Shown here: piece after piece, positions 1 through 10,053 of the stretch | Numbering within the stretch: the stretch's first letter is position 1 | How the letters are laid out: each line of letters starts with the position of its first letter | Assembly (NCBI GenBank): GCA_030674185.1 | Contig: JAPXFY010000294.1 | Location: 1-64,000 of the forward strand | From: Monoplex corrugatus | Lineage: Eukaryota > Mollusca > Gastropoda > Littorinimorpha > Ranellidae | DNA: 64,000 nt | Direction: 5' to 3' | Position numbers and translations under genes: made by a program | Notes under the pieces: model-generated | Seen by the model: the letters and a program-made list of their open reading frames with translations, nothing else | The model's database searches: none | Told to the model about the DNA's origin: nothing

Positions 1-1808
1 ATGTCAGAGATGCCAAAAGTATGATGAAGTCTAGAAAGGAGAATACCATGATCAATGGTATCAAAGGCTGCAGACAGATCAAGGAGTGTGAGGAGAGAGA
101 CTTTGCCAGTATCAGTTGCAAGGAGGAGATTGTTGAGAATGTGTAGTAGGGCAGTTTCAGTGCTATGGCACTGGCGGTAGGCTGACTGGAAAGGATTGAG
201 GAGATTGTTGGCAGACAGGTGAGAGTTCAGCTGGTTGAGGACGACTTTTTCAAGGAGTTTTGACAAGAAAGAGAGATTAGAGATAGGCCGGTAATTTTTC
301 AGTTCATTTGGATCTAAATTGTGTTTCTTGAGGAGAGGGTGAACAATAGCAGACTTGAAAGAATCTGGGACAGTTCCAGTTTGAAGAGAAGTGTTGATGA
401 TGTCAGTGATGAATGGGAGGAGAGTAGGGAGACAGTCGGCGTAGACAGAACCTGGAAGAGGATCCAGTTCGCAGGTTTTGAACAACATGGATCTGATTGT
501 GTTGAGAATTACTTCTTGTGAGACTGGGGTAAAAGTAGTAAGAGGTGTGCCAGAGAAGGAAGGGTCAGGTGGGCATGGTTGACAGGGTGTCCTGTCAAGC
601 CTGTCACGAAGAGTTTGTATTTTGGTGGTGAAATAGTTGGAGAATACAGATGGGAGTTCTTCATTTGTATGTTTTGTTGGGAGAGGTAAATCTTTTCGTG
701 TGCCAAGGAGATGATTCATGGTTGTAAAGAGTTCTTTTGAAGAAGAGGCATTCAGGATTTTGGTTTGGAAATAGCTTGTTTTTGCTGATGCAATGAGGGT
801 GGATACTTTTGTTTTAGAGGCTTGGAAAAGTTGCCTGTGTACAGTGAGTTTGGATTTGCGCCAGCGGCGCTCTGCTCTGCGGCGGGCACGTTTTGCACAG
901 GCGATCTCATGAGTGAGCCAGGGGGTAGGGGGGCGGTCAGGTAAAAGACGGGTTGTGGCTGGAGCATGAGTGTCCAGAAGATGGTGGAGAGTAGTATAGA
1001 ATTCATCGGCAAGGTTATGTGACTTTTCAGAAAGGAGACAGGAGGCATCAGATGAAAATGTGGAGAGGTCGATAGATTTGAGATTGCGTCGAGTCACTGT
1101 GCGCATGGTACGGGAAGGAGGAGAAATGTCGAGAGAACAGAGAATTGCAGAGTGGTCAGATGGAAGGGCTGAAGTTAGACGGGTAGAAAGAACTAAGCAG
1201 TTGTCAGTAGCGGAATTGTGATGATCACGAGAAATGATCCAGTCAAGAATGTGACCTTTTTGATGGGTTGGTTCAGAAATGTGTTGAGTCATATTATGAT
1301 TGGACAGAGAGTTGATGATATGTCTTGTGTCATAACGGTGAGTGTTGTCATAGTGGACATTGATATCACCTAGAATGATGAGATTTCCAGGTAAGAGGCA
1401 GTAGTGGTCAAGCAATTGGTCAAAGTCAGAGAGAAACATGGATGTGGTGAGTTTGTTGGCAGAGCTAGGTGGGGGTCGATAGACACAGGAGAAGGTGATG
1501 GGGTGAGGGGTGGATTGGAAGGATACTTCAACGTGCTCGAAAGAAGGATGGGAGAAAGGCAGAGACTGCGAGAAAGATAGGCGGGAATGGAGTGAGTCGT
1601 TGTAGAGGATGGCGATACCGCCACCTCGGGATGAGCGATGGAAAGAAGCAAGCCTGTAACCACTCGGAGTGAGGCTAGCAAGTATAGGTTCGTGACCAAG
1701 GGGGTTAAGCCATGTCTCCGTGATAAAAGCAATGTCAACATGCTCATCTGCGACAAAGTCAGCAATAACATCGGCTTTGTCACCAGTGCATGCCGACTGA
1801 GCATTCAT
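1..1808 (-). CDS. LINE ORF2 (APE endonuclease + reverse transcriptase), partial at window edge
   Basis: Non-LTR retrotransposon polyprotein that would nick target DNA and reverse-transcribe its own RNA. The frame is open for 602 codons from ATG 1808-1806 to the window edge, with an in-frame TAG just upstream of the ATG. The N-terminal half is an apurinic-type endonuclease: it opens MNAQSACTGDKADVIADF and continues with IAFITETWL (catalytic Glu), GGIAILYN, CVYRPP, ILGDINVHYDN, DWIISRDHHN and LPSDHSAIL (the SDH motif). After a linker of about 200 residues the RT fingers follow, then palm motif A as LLDLSAAFDTIDHGILLSRL, containing the first catalytic Asp. The YADD box would lie beyond position 1. 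The endonuclease wording and the 'DLSAAFDTIDH' motif suggest the CR1/L2/Rex group; the clade is inferred. The open frame suggests a young copy. Confidence 0.9.
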   Translation of the reverse strand, partial: MNAQSACTGDKADVIADFVADEHVDIAFITETWLNPLGHEPILASLTPSGYRLASFHRSSRGGGIAILYNDSLHSRLSFSQSLPFSHPSFEHVEVSFQSTPHPITFSCVYRPPPSSANKLTTSMFLSDFDQLLDHYCLLPGNLIILGDINVHYDNTHRYDTRHIINSLSNHNMTQHISEPTHQKGHILDWIISRDHHNSATDNCLVLSTRLTSALPSDHSAILCSLDISPPSRTMRTVTRRNLKSIDLSTFSSDASCLLSEKSHNLADEFYTTLHHLLDTHAPATTRLLPDRPPTPWLTHEIACAKRARRRAERRWRKSKLTVHRQLFQASKTKVSTLIASAKTSYFQTKILNASSSKELFTTMNHLLGTRKDLPLPTKHTNEELPSVFSNYFTTKIQTLRDRLDRTPCQPCPPDPSFSGTPLTTFTPVSQEVILNTIRSMLFKTCELDPLPGSVYADCLPTLLPFITDIINTSLQTGTVPDSFKSAIVHPLLKKHNLDPNELKNYRPISNLSFLSKLLEKVVLNQLNSHLSANNLLNPFQSAYRQCHSTETALLHILNNLLLATDTGKVSLLTLLDLSAAFDTIDHGILLSRLHHTFGISD

Positions 1809-2242
1809 AGTTTCAGCCTATCACAGTCATATGGTGGCGGCTGAGGTGGCGACGAAGGCGGCACCAACGGGACAGAAGGCGAGAGCGGCACCGGCGGGAC
1901 AGAAGGCGAAGGCGGCACCATCAGGACAGAAGGCGAAGGCGAAGACGGCAGAGGAGGAGACAAAGCTTGCAGCAGCGAGGTCAAGGGCAGGGGCAGTGGA
2001 GGAGAAGAAGAAGCAGGAGACGAAAAGTGGCGTCGGGCAGGAGGCAGGTTGTGCCAAAGACGGTGGAGACGTCCACCACGACAGGATCGCGCAGTGCGGG
2101 GCTTGCTACACAGCCCCAATGTACGTATGCGCTGGTAGACGCCTCCACCGAGGTAGCATTTGCTGTGTTTAAAAAGTGTCAGTCCAATTTGTTTTATAAA
2201 AGACGGGTCCATAATTGCGAGCCAGGCAGGAGAGGAAGACAC
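1805..2242 (-). CDS. putative LINE ORF1 / upstream ORF, proline-rich
   Basis: A 145-codon ORF directly upstream of LINE ORF2. Its TGA (1807-1805) overlaps the ORF2 ATG as ATGA. Residues about 45-75 are basic and contain a RSCRGGRLHRLWH stretch that resembles the 'RGCRGGR' signature found near the start of CR1/L2-type coding regions. The C-terminal half is low-complexity Pro/Ser/Val, produced by a 27-bp tandem repeat in the DNA. No zinc knuckle, coiled coil or PHD finger is visible. It could be a true ORF1, an N-terminal extension of ORF2 now in another frame, or a fortuitous ORF. Confidence 0.4.
   Translation of the reverse strand: MSSSPAWLAIMDPSFIKQIGLTLFKHSKCYLGGGVYQRIRTLGLCSKPRTARSCRGGRLHRLWHNLPPARRHFSSPASSSPPLPLPLTSLLQALSPPLPSSPSPSVLMVPPSPSVPPVPLSPSVPLVPPSSPPQPPPYDCDRLKL
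1850..1945. repeat. 27-bp tandem repeat, 3 copies
   Basis: GGACAGAAGGCG recurs at 1870, 1897 and 1924. The 27-bp period keeps frame (9 residues) and gives the PPSPSVPPV-like repeats at the end of the putative LINE ORF1. Confidence 0.8.
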
Positions 2243-2598
2243 TTGCAGGTTGGTGTGTGGGTTGGTCAGTTCACAACACTAAAATTCAGAGAACGCAGAA
2301 CACAAAGGTTTGGAAGCTGTAGCGTTGGGCGAACACAGTAGGCTAAGGTGTAAACACAATTCACAGATAAAATGTCCGACTTGAGCGGCTGAATTAAAAT
2401 GATGAAAAGTAGGTATAAAAACTTTAAAATCGGATTATCTGGTAAAATATTCAAAATTTAAAAAAAATATTTACATCACCGTGTGTCCGGATTTCAAAGC
2501 AACAAACATACAAAATTCAATGCATAAAACCAAATAGAACCACGATAAAATCACTGTAAAACACCACACACACTTTTTGCTGCCTGCTGGCGCGACAT
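2243..2598 (-). other. probable LINE 5' UTR; no gene seen
   Basis: AT-rich sequence between the putative ORF1 and the neighbouring transposase remnant. No convincing coding frame. It probably holds the LINE 5' UTR, but the exact 5' end was not found. Confidence 0.35.
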
Positions 2599-3344
2599 CT
2601 ACTCACTGATAAGTGGTCCTGTGTAGGAACATGTCAGGGATGTTGTTGGAAGAGTTGTTTCCTTTTTTCCAGTTTTGACAGGTTGCTTGAGAACCGCACT
2701 TTCAAAGATGCCATTGTAACTGGTCCTGTACAGCATCAGCTTTGGTCTTGTCTGTGAGAACTGCAGTTCTCTGATTGGTCTTGTTGGAACAGGGCACATT
2801 CGCTTGAAAGAAGATGCCAGGAAGTCTGTGAATGAAAAGAAGGATTCCAGAGAAAGCGAGATGACATTGAATGGTGATGGCTTCTGTCTGGCCGAGCGAA
2901 GCTCTTCTTGCCAGTCTTCAGGGATCTCAGCTGGGCATCTCATGCTTACATTGGTCATGTCTCTATCGCATTCCATGTAGGAATGTCCTCGAATTGAAAA
3001 ACAAACTTTCACATTGTCAAATGTTTTTTTGTCATGAACCAAATAGTATAAGAAGCGAAACACAGTAAAGTTCTTATTCTGTCCAGCACATCCATCACAA
3101 AAGAAAGTAACCTCTCTCACTGATTCTGCTAAATAGTTTGTGACAAAGTCAAGCAGCATTGAACACACATCATCTGAGCCCTTTTTTTGCAACTGTTCCA
3201 CATGAATGCAAAAAGTGATGAATGTCAACTGACGCCTGTAATATACATTACTTGCTGTTGTGTTAGGAAGGGGCAGATTCTTTTGGTAGTCAAATGTGAT
3301 GGCTTCAAAGCTTTCACATGACCTAGCTCTGGTTTTTGCAGATG

Positions 3345-3410
3345 TTTTATGGCTCTAGTGGTCGGCTGGCTATAACTAGCAATATGAATTGAATTGAATT
3401 GCAAATGTTT
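3345..3410 (+). repeat. SINE-like core fragment inserted in copy A
   Basis: Contains TATGGCTCTAGTGGTCGGCT and a (TGAAT)n-like tail, the same core that populates the satellite array from 13.8 kb onward. It interrupts the DUF7869-like reading frame. Confidence 0.75.
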
Positions 3411-3589
3411 TTCTATCATAGAATGCGTCAGCTTTTTTAATATGCAACTCTCGTTCTACTTGAAGTTCTTGTAGTTTTTTAAGATGCTCAACTGATTCAC
3501 TCTCATTAGATGTTTTAATCTCATTGTCAACATGTGTAATCTGCATCAGAAGCTCATCACACTTACTACATCACGCTTAGATTTGATTT

Positions 3590-3655
3590 TATCAAGATTT
3601 TGCGCTATATAAATATTGTAATTATTATTATTATTATTATTACATGTGTCTTTTC
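3590..3655 (-). repeat. short insertion with (AAT)n
   Basis: A run of about six AAT/ATT units followed by a segment containing TATTTATATAGCGC. It sits between the halves of a conserved CxxC-like site (DTC...CDELL), so it is an insertion and not part of the gene. Confidence 0.6.
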
Positions 3656-3996
3656 TTGGATAACCAAAGCCGATGTTATAATCAGAATTAAAAATTCTTC
3701 GGTAGGCTTCATAGCCCACAGAAATTTCAGGATACTTTCCCTGAAACATCGCAAACATTTTTGAGATGGAAAGCTCTTCCGGCAGATACAAACGTCGAGT
3801 CTTGCCCCTTGTGTAATAGAGGATCTTCCTGTGAAAGAGGAAATGTGTGATCTGATGGTCTCTCTCATCAGATCTGTCATCTTGTGAGGCCGGTTGTTGT
3901 GCTTGCCCCGTTTGTCTGTCGGTGGATGCCCTGTAAATCAATCAAACGCCGTTTATTAGTATAAAAAAATTGCCCCATTTATTGTATAACATAAAA

Positions 3997-4341
3997 TTAT
4001 ACGTTAAACGTATAGGTTGATAACTGCCGTTTGTAGTACACGTCATTTGTTGAGATGTTTGGGGTTGGCAGATTCTTCCAGAAATCAAAGGCAACAGCGG
4101 CAGTATGAGTGGAGGACTGGGCTTCTTGTAAGGCTGCTGCTTTCCTTTCATAAAATGTTTGGCCTTTCCTCCAGTGAAGCTCTCGGTCAGCTGACAGTTT
4201 TCTCAACTGGTCTTCGGGGTGATCTTTCACAAGCTCTACCTTGAAGCTGTCGCATGTTGAACATGTATCTTTGTGAGGGTAGCCAAATGAAATGTTGAAT
4301 TTCTCAACAAAGATGCGCATAAAACAGAAAGCAAGAAACAA
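3997..4341 (-). pseudogene. DUF7869-like gene, partial copy B
   Basis: One exon-like block of 114 residues, upstream of copy A on the same strand. It reads IFVEKFNISFGYPHKDTCST, KLSADRELHWRKGQTFYERK, AFDFWKNLPTPNISTNDVYY and KRQLSTYTFN, so it covers the same middle section as copy A (FNSDYNIGF..., NLPLPN..., YYRRQL). It ends at a donor-like GTATAA, about 66 bp before the acceptor-like TTTACAG of copy A. The C-terminal GQN and GH-D parts are absent. The two copies are clearly diverged paralogues, either a tandem partial duplication or two nested insertions. Confidence 0.55.
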
Positions 4342-4782
4342 AACAAAACTATTAACTTATATTAAGTATAATGAAGTGTTGATGTAATTTGATGGCACGA
4401 CTAACAAACTTTAAAACTTTCCATCCCACAGAGGGGCACTGAATAGAGTCTGTGGCTTTGGATATTCATTTATTACTCTGAAAACTGATTCAGTTTTGTT
4501 GATGTTAGTAAGAAAAATGTCATTAAAAAAAAAGGAAAAGTTTTGGTCAAGAAGCAGTGATTTAAATAATATGTGCTATAGTCCGTATTATAGACCATTC
4601 CACATAACATTTACAAATCATTTGATGTTTTTAGTCTTAGTTAAAATTTTATGAAAATTTACAACAACAACAAATCTTATCTTTATCATTCACTCATATT
4701 CACAATTAAGTACTCATCAGACTTTCTGGTTCTGAATTTTACGTGTTTTTCTTTAATCCTTCCCGTACATCGCCAAAAAACT
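4342..4782. other. no gene recognised
   Basis: AT-rich DNA. Positions about 4615-4750 match the spacer of the 1.6-kb satellite (TTTGATGTTTTTAGTCTTAG, then ACAACAACAAATCTTATC), so a satellite fragment lies here. Confidence 0.55.
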
Positions 4783-5085
4783 CACACACCGTGCATCGTG
4801 GGTGCAAACACACCCATGGTCATTATATAGGCAATTCCGTGAACAGTCCTCGCCGTACATCGTGGGTGCAAACACACCCATGGTCGTCATATAGGCAATT
4901 CCGTGAACAGTCCTCGCCGTACATCGTGGGTGCAAATACACCCATGGTCGTCATATAGGCAATTCCTTGAACAGTCCTCGCCATACGTCGTGGGTGCAAA
5001 CACACCCATGGTCGTTACACAGGAATTCAGTGAATACTCATCGCCGTACATCGTCGGTGCACACACACCCATGATTGTTTTATAG
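4783..5085. repeat. 64-bp tandem repeat, about 5 copies, with hairpin
   Basis: CCCATGGT (or a variant) recurs at 4813, 4877, 4941, 5005 and 5068. Each unit contains TGGGTG-CAAACA-CACCCA, a perfect 6-bp stem with a 6-base loop (degraded in the last unit). The 64-bp period is not a multiple of three, yet the array is open in several frames, so the ORFs through it are probably not genes. Confidence 0.9.
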
Positions 5086-5154
5086 ATTTGCATTTGTATT
5101 TTTGCTCCATTTTTTTTCTTTTACTATGTATGCGCATGTTTATACGTGTGTGTA

Positions 5155-5227
5155 TCCCTCTCTCTCTCTCTCTCTCTCACCACCACACACACACACACAT
5201 ACACACACATACACATGCGCGCGCGCA
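5155..5227. repeat. (CT)n/(CA)n microsatellite
   Basis: CT dinucleotides followed by CA and CG-rich dinucleotides. Confidence 0.9.
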
Positions 5228-5552
5228 TGAGCAAATGCGCAAGAACAAAAGAAAGAAGACAATCTGTACAGCTGGAAAATGTTTATCAAACTAGAGCAGT
5301 TTATGTACAACCAAGCAAGAACGGCAACAACGTCATTTCACAACAAGAGGGTGATAAAGAATTCAAGCTGATAAAACAACCGTGTAAAATCATTTTTCTG
5401 TTGAAATAGAATATCAACTTTGTTTCAGCAAAGTAAAACAACAAGCATGACTAGATTTAGGACAAAACCATTTGTTGCAGCTGTTGAACTTTGGAGGAAG
5501 AAGTTCTTTCAGACAAGGGGAAGATGACAATGTTGCACTTGCAGGCAACCCC
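5228..5552. other. 3' flank of the decayed piggyBac gene
   Basis: No coding signal. It lies just downstream (minus strand) of the piggyBac stop and probably includes its 3' UTR. No terminal inverted repeat was identified. Confidence 0.35.
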
Positions 5553-7380
5553 TTACGATGCATCAGTGATGGAATCAGCACACTGTTTGCAAACAAACAA
5601 GGTGTGCTCTTTGCAGAGCCAAGAGGAACAGCAGAAGCAAGATTTCCGAGCTTTTCTGTCAAGCTTCCAGCTGCATGATCCACAGCGACCTTGTTTCTGC
5701 TTTGGCTCTCTGGGGCTGCCCTGTTTGCTGGTAGATGGTATCTGGGCTGATGGTCTTTTTCTTTTGCCACCTGTACGACTACCGGTACTTTGTCTTCCAT
5801 CCTGTGTCATCCTCTTCTGTTGAAGGTGTTGAACTTGACGCTCCATCGTGTTTCTCAGAGGCTTTGGCAGATTTTTTGCACAGAGCCTCCTCTCCATGTG
5901 CTCTAAAGTCAGCTGCTCAGAGACTCGAAGAATGAACAGAGGCCTGGCATCCTTTTTAGATAGAGCATGGTCTGGAAATTTGATGCTCCAGACAACACGG
6001 GCAGCAATGGTGCTGAGATCCACAGTGTTGTAGAACAGCACCATTGGCCATAATTTGGTGATGCGTTTGGTGGAATACGCATGAGCCATCTGGTCCAGCG
6101 CATCCACGGCACCGTTTGTGGCGTTATAAAAGCGCACAATGTCTGGCTTCTTCTTTGGGGCATCAGGAGCCTCTATCATGATGCATGGTGCTCATGACAA
6201 CGATATTCTTGTTGGCTTTTGTTTGGTAGTTCACCATGGTGGTTTTGTCCTGGAATAGAAATGAAGGTGCAATCCTTTTTTGTCTTTGAAGGGCTCGGGG
6301 AGAAATCGCTTGTTGGCACGAACAGTCCCAACAAACGTAAGTCCATTGCGCTGGAGAACGTCTGACAGCTCCTTGTCAGTAAAGAAATTGTCTGTGGTGA
6401 TGTTCCTCCCTGTTCTGTAGAAAGGAGCTGACAGTCGAAGAGCAACATTCCTCCCTAAATTGACCTGTCTTTCAGCACCAAGTGGTCGTCCCAGATAGGG
6501 CTCTGCCACAAGGGGGAAATTGTTTTCTACATCTGCTGCCCAAAAAATGTTATGCCATACTTGTCTGACTTGGAAGGCAGGTACTGTATAAATGAACACC
6601 TACCACGGAATGGAACCAGCTGTTCATCAATGGTGATGAAAGGACCGGGGATGTAGTGGTCCCTCAGGTTCTTGGCGAAGTCATCCCAAAAATCTCTGAA
6701 AGGAGCAAAGACATCTCGGCTCCTCCTGGCACTCCTTGTGTCTTTGTCATCAAACCTCAAAAAGTTCAACAGCTGCACAAAACGGTTTCGGCTGAAGGAT
6801 GCCCGAACATACCCCTGCCCATACATAGTGTCAAAAACAGTAACGGATGACAACATGCTTTGCTTCATGCCACCCAAAAACAGAATACAGCCCAGAAAAG
6901 CCCTCATTTCAGTGCCATCTGTCTCTACAAAGTCTGACTTCTGGCGCTTGCCTTCTAGATTGGTGAACTTCACCATGGACTTCATCATCTTATCTGACAT
7001 GAACAGCTGAAATGCATCTACAGGTTCCTGTACAGAAGAGCACCCAGCAAGCTGACTTGCAGGCATCGTGAAGACATTTTCAGCAGAAGCTCTCCCAACA
7101 GATGCAGAAGGGGGTACGGTACTGAGCTCCATACTGTACCGTCCTTTCCTTTCATGACTGATTCTGCCAGGTGCCCAATTTCTTCCAAACTATCAGCATC
7201 TCGACTGGGTGGTACTCTTTTCTTCTGCCGGCGAATAGCTTGGATCTGTGCCGTCAAAAAGGGGTAGTCGTCGGAGGCATCAGATTCACAGTCAGACTCA
7301 GGAGCACATTCATCAGACTCCTCAGCACTTGCAGGAGCTCTGACAACTGCAACAACAATAACAGTATCTTTTACACGCAC

Positions 7381-7445
<65 letters not shown>

Positions 7446-8123
7446 TCTCTCTCATAAGCATGAATGCATAAATATGTGCACCCTTAGACTACACATGTAC
7501 GATCCTCATTTCCATTTGACACAGTAGCTCTCAAACACTTGCAACAAGACTAAATTTGCAAGCACACATACCCATCCCCATCCACACACATGCGTACACA
7601 TAACATCAAGACTAGATTCATACATAGTGTGCTTGTGTGTGTGTGTGTGTGTGTGTTATTTGTCTTCACCCTTACCATTTGCTTGCCCTATGACATCAAG
7701 CTCTTCATCATCAGTAAGGTCGTCACCACTGACTGGTCTCCAGTCACCATCCGTGTTGTTGTCCTCTTGAATAATACTGAGTGCATCTTCTGGGGCTGGG
7801 AAACAAAGAAATATAAACGCTTCTTTCCTGTTCCGTGTTTGTGTTTGTGATAACCCATGTGTAACGTATGTAAAGTGTGCATGCATGTTTCGAAATGTTC
7901 GGATATGTATCAAATTCAATGTGTGTTTGTACTCATAGAGCATAAACTAACGTTCATCTGAACACACTCTGATCGTTACTCACTGCACACATGCACATCT
8001 TGTCATACTGACAAAACATATGAGGGGAGTGGCTGAATACTTACAGTGTAGTCCTTCAACCGCATCGTCTGGTTCAGCTCCATTGGACAAATAAATGATG
8101 TGCATAAATGTCCCACTAAACAT
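5553..8123 (-). pseudogene. piggyBac transposase gene 'iii', spliced, frameshifted
   Basis: Decayed DDD transposase of the piggyBac/PGBD family, which moves TTAA-flanked elements. Proposed exons: start ATG 8123 to donor T|GTAAGT at 8045; 7795-7676 (acceptor CCCAG, donor G|GTAAGG); then from 7346 (acceptor TTGTTGCAG) onward. All three phases agree. The exon from 7346 is acidic (APESDCESDASDD) and leads into the core: ITIDEQLVPFRGRCSFIQYL (first Asp), ITTDNFFTDKEL (second Asp), TNGAVDALDQMAHAYSTKR (third Asp). A Cys-rich tail follows (CGSCSWKLDRKARKSCFCC...CKQC). Four frame changes break it: near 7110, 6545 (T-run), 6252 and 6180. Each looks like a single-base lesion. Confidence 0.8.
7381..7442. 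repeat. (CA)n microsatellite
   Basis: Uninterrupted CA tract inside the second intron of piggyBac gene 'iii'. A second dinucleotide tract, (TG)n, lies at 7633-7655. Confidence 0.95.
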
Positions 8124-8231
8124 GCAGTGATAGACAGCGAGGAAGTCCAACTCCCTGTAGAGATTCCCTCAACTCCTAACAAGCTGACCAATTTCAGCAT
8201 AATAAAAGACAAAAAACCCTTGAGGCAAAAT

Positions 8232-9284
8232 TCAAACCAGCTTGAAAAACTGTTTCCGTTGTGAACTCTTGCTGGCCACAAGCTCTATGTGAACTCTTTC
8301 TTTGAGCACATTGGTGCTTTCGTCAGATGTATCTTGTTCGCATGGCCAAAAGAAGAGACCTTTTTCCATCTCCATACAGCTGATTCTGATTGTGCCCTCT
8401 GGATGAATCATTGTTATTTCGCATACATAGTCTTCTTCTCGCCAAGTTATGAGGAACTGGTCACCAACAGCGACATCTTCAAGTGTGAACCTGTTATAAA
8501 CAGTGAAGTCCCCACTGACAGTGACGGCATCATTCACACTGTTGATTGGCATGAGTGGTACAAAATGATTTGCCGTCCAGTGTCTGCCCTCAACATCATC
8601 CCTGGTTGTTGTCCACATGATGTAGACAGGTATGTCACTGCCGAATCTTGGCTTCAGTACATGTATACGGTTGTGAAGTGACTGGTAATGAGCCCATCCC
8701 TTCTGTGGGTACACCGAACAAATGGCAACACCAAGAACATTGGCTGCTGCAGCAAGTTGCCATAACCCCATGTTGATGCTTCGGTGCCGCACATACATTA
8801 TTTCTCTGACAAGAGATGTCCTTACCATGTCGTCGTCAATGGATGATTCCGGGGTAAGCCCTGACCCCTCTGCAAGGATGGCAAGGTGTCTGACCACCCA
8901 TACCCCTCCCATTCCCTCACCCTGGATGTATCTTTCTAGGCTCTTTGTAAGTTCGCTGACAATCCTGCATCGCATCTCAATGTGATGTGTATCTTGCCCA
9001 TAAACAAAGAGACTCAAGCACCTTGGCAGGCAATTGCCATCAGCACCAGTGATGACCGGAAAAAGATCACCGACTTTTCTCAGGTATGCATTCAGAATCA
9101 CATTCTGCAGCTCGTCAAATGTTCTGCATTCACAAATCGCAGCATGGAGTTGTGCGAAGTACTCTTCAACTGGCTGCTGTGGACAGAAAGGTGTTGGTGA
9201 TGCAGTTTCTCTCTGATTCTTAGTGTATGGACACAGTGGCTCCGTTTTTTGCTGGATAGAAAAACGGACCGGACGCGGACCCAA
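8232..9284 (-). CDS. OTU/vertnin-like cysteine-protease-domain protein, probably a truncated transposon protein
   Basis: A 350-residue ORF. Residues 80-110 read GADGNCLPRCLSLFVYGQD, the OTU catalytic-Cys block (D82, C85). MGLWQLAAAANVLGVAICSV (172-191) is the helix/strand pair seen in OTU and vertnin proteins. HWTANHFVPL supplies a candidate catalytic His (H240). The C-terminal 90 residues (VGDQFLITWREEDYVCEI...FFWPCEQD) match the C-terminal module of the fusion transposase at 21298-24507, as does CRTFDELQ near residue 51. Vertnin/OTU assignment is by motif only. The first 20 residues or so are the left end of the Harbinger element (boundary about 9223), so the native N-terminus is missing. 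It may be a 5'-truncated relative of the OTU-fusion transposase or a captured domain. Confidence 0.65.
   Translation of the reverse strand: MGPRPVRFSIQQKTEPLCPYTKNQRETASPTPFCPQQPVEEYFAQLHAAICECRTFDELQNVILNAYLRKVGDLFPVITGADGNCLPRCLSLFVYGQDTHHIEMRCRIVSELTKSLERYIQGEGMGGVWVVRHLAILAEGSGLTPESSIDDDMVRTSLVREIMYVRHRSINMGLWQLAAAANVLGVAICSVYPQKGWAHYQSLHNRIHVLKPRFGSDIPVYIMWTTTRDDVEGRHWTANHFVPLMPINSVNDAVTVSGDFTVYNRFTLEDVAVGDQFLITWREEDYVCEITMIHPEGTIRISCMEMEKGLFFWPCEQDTSDESTNVLKERVHIELVASKSSQRKQFFKLV
9231..9246 (+). repeat. Harbinger left terminal inverted repeat core
   Basis: ACACAGTGGCTCCGTT, complementary to 13743-13758 without mismatch. Confidence 0.9.
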
Positions 9285-9383
9285 CGCGGAATGGCAGCAA
9301 AACGTGTGCCAACCATTTTGCTTCAGACTCGCTTCAGTCCCGCTGCCATCACGACACCTTGCGTGGCCGATCAGACAGGCAAA

Positions 9384-9973
9384 ATGGCTGACCCACTGCA
9401 GCTAATGTTAATGCTGTGGTGGAGGAGGAAACGCTCGAGAGCATCCAGACGCTGTTGGGTGCACCCGATATTCCAACGAAGAAAGAGTTTTGGGGAATAT
9501 CATCACCTTATGGAAGAAATTCTCGATGACGAAAACAAGTGTGTTGCTTACATTCGAATGAAGCCAGCAACTTTTCGCGCTCTGTTGGCCCCCATTGGAC
9601 CACATGTGGAGAAGAGAAAAACAAATTTTCGAGAGCCACTATCATCTAAAGAGCGTCTTGTCATTACACTGCAGGTGAGTTTACTTTTTTTCTTTAACAT
9701 TTGAATAGTTTAGATTTATATTGTTAACTTTTATTGACAGGCATATTGTAGTAATCACACAAATCACGTTTTTAGCATTCTCAATTGAAGCACAAAAATC
9801 ACAACAAGATGTAATCTGCCTAACTATAATTTCAGGAGACTTGAAAAAAGTTAGGTACAGAATGGACAGGACAGATAGAAATATGAAAAGAAAATTTTTT
9901 TACACAGTTACATAACACAAACACACACACAGACATGACACACACTCACACACACACACACACACACACACAC

Positions 9974-10053
<80 letters not shown>

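Larger units (their letters stand above)
2599..3930 (-). pseudogene. DUF7869-like transposase-type gene, copy A, disrupted
   Basis: Reading leftward: an acceptor-like TTTACAG at about 3931, then HNNRPHKMTDLMRETIRSHI, HYTRGKTRRLYLPEELSISK, FNSDYNIGFGYPRKDTC, DELLMQITHVDNEIKTSNES, FDYQKNLPLPNTTASNVYYR, and in the last ORF (2599-3228) FFCDGCAGQNKN and IRGHSYMECDRD. The order Asn/Arg-Pro-His box, HYSR-like box, F..P..DTC, YY+RQL, D(G/N)C-GQN and GH-D is what I remember for DUF7869-type proteins of invertebrates, often suspected to be transposon-derived; the family name is from memory. At least three lesions are visible: a frameshift near 3820, an (AAT)n-bearing insertion at about 3590-3655 that splits DTC from CDELL, and a SINE-like fragment at 3345-3410. 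Function now is probably lost. Confidence 0.6.

Noticed and set aside
752..1804. Minus ORFs at 752-1048 and 1370-1804
   Set aside because: Alternative-frame shadows of the LINE endonuclease/RT frame that is open from 1808 to the window edge.
4743..5294. Several short ORFs on both strands
   Set aside because: They come from the 64-bp tandem repeat and adjoining microsatellite.
9249..9383. Earlier start for the Harbinger transposase at 9249
   Set aside because: That stretch begins three bases after the TIR core and has no family similarity. MADPLQL at 9384 fits the family better.
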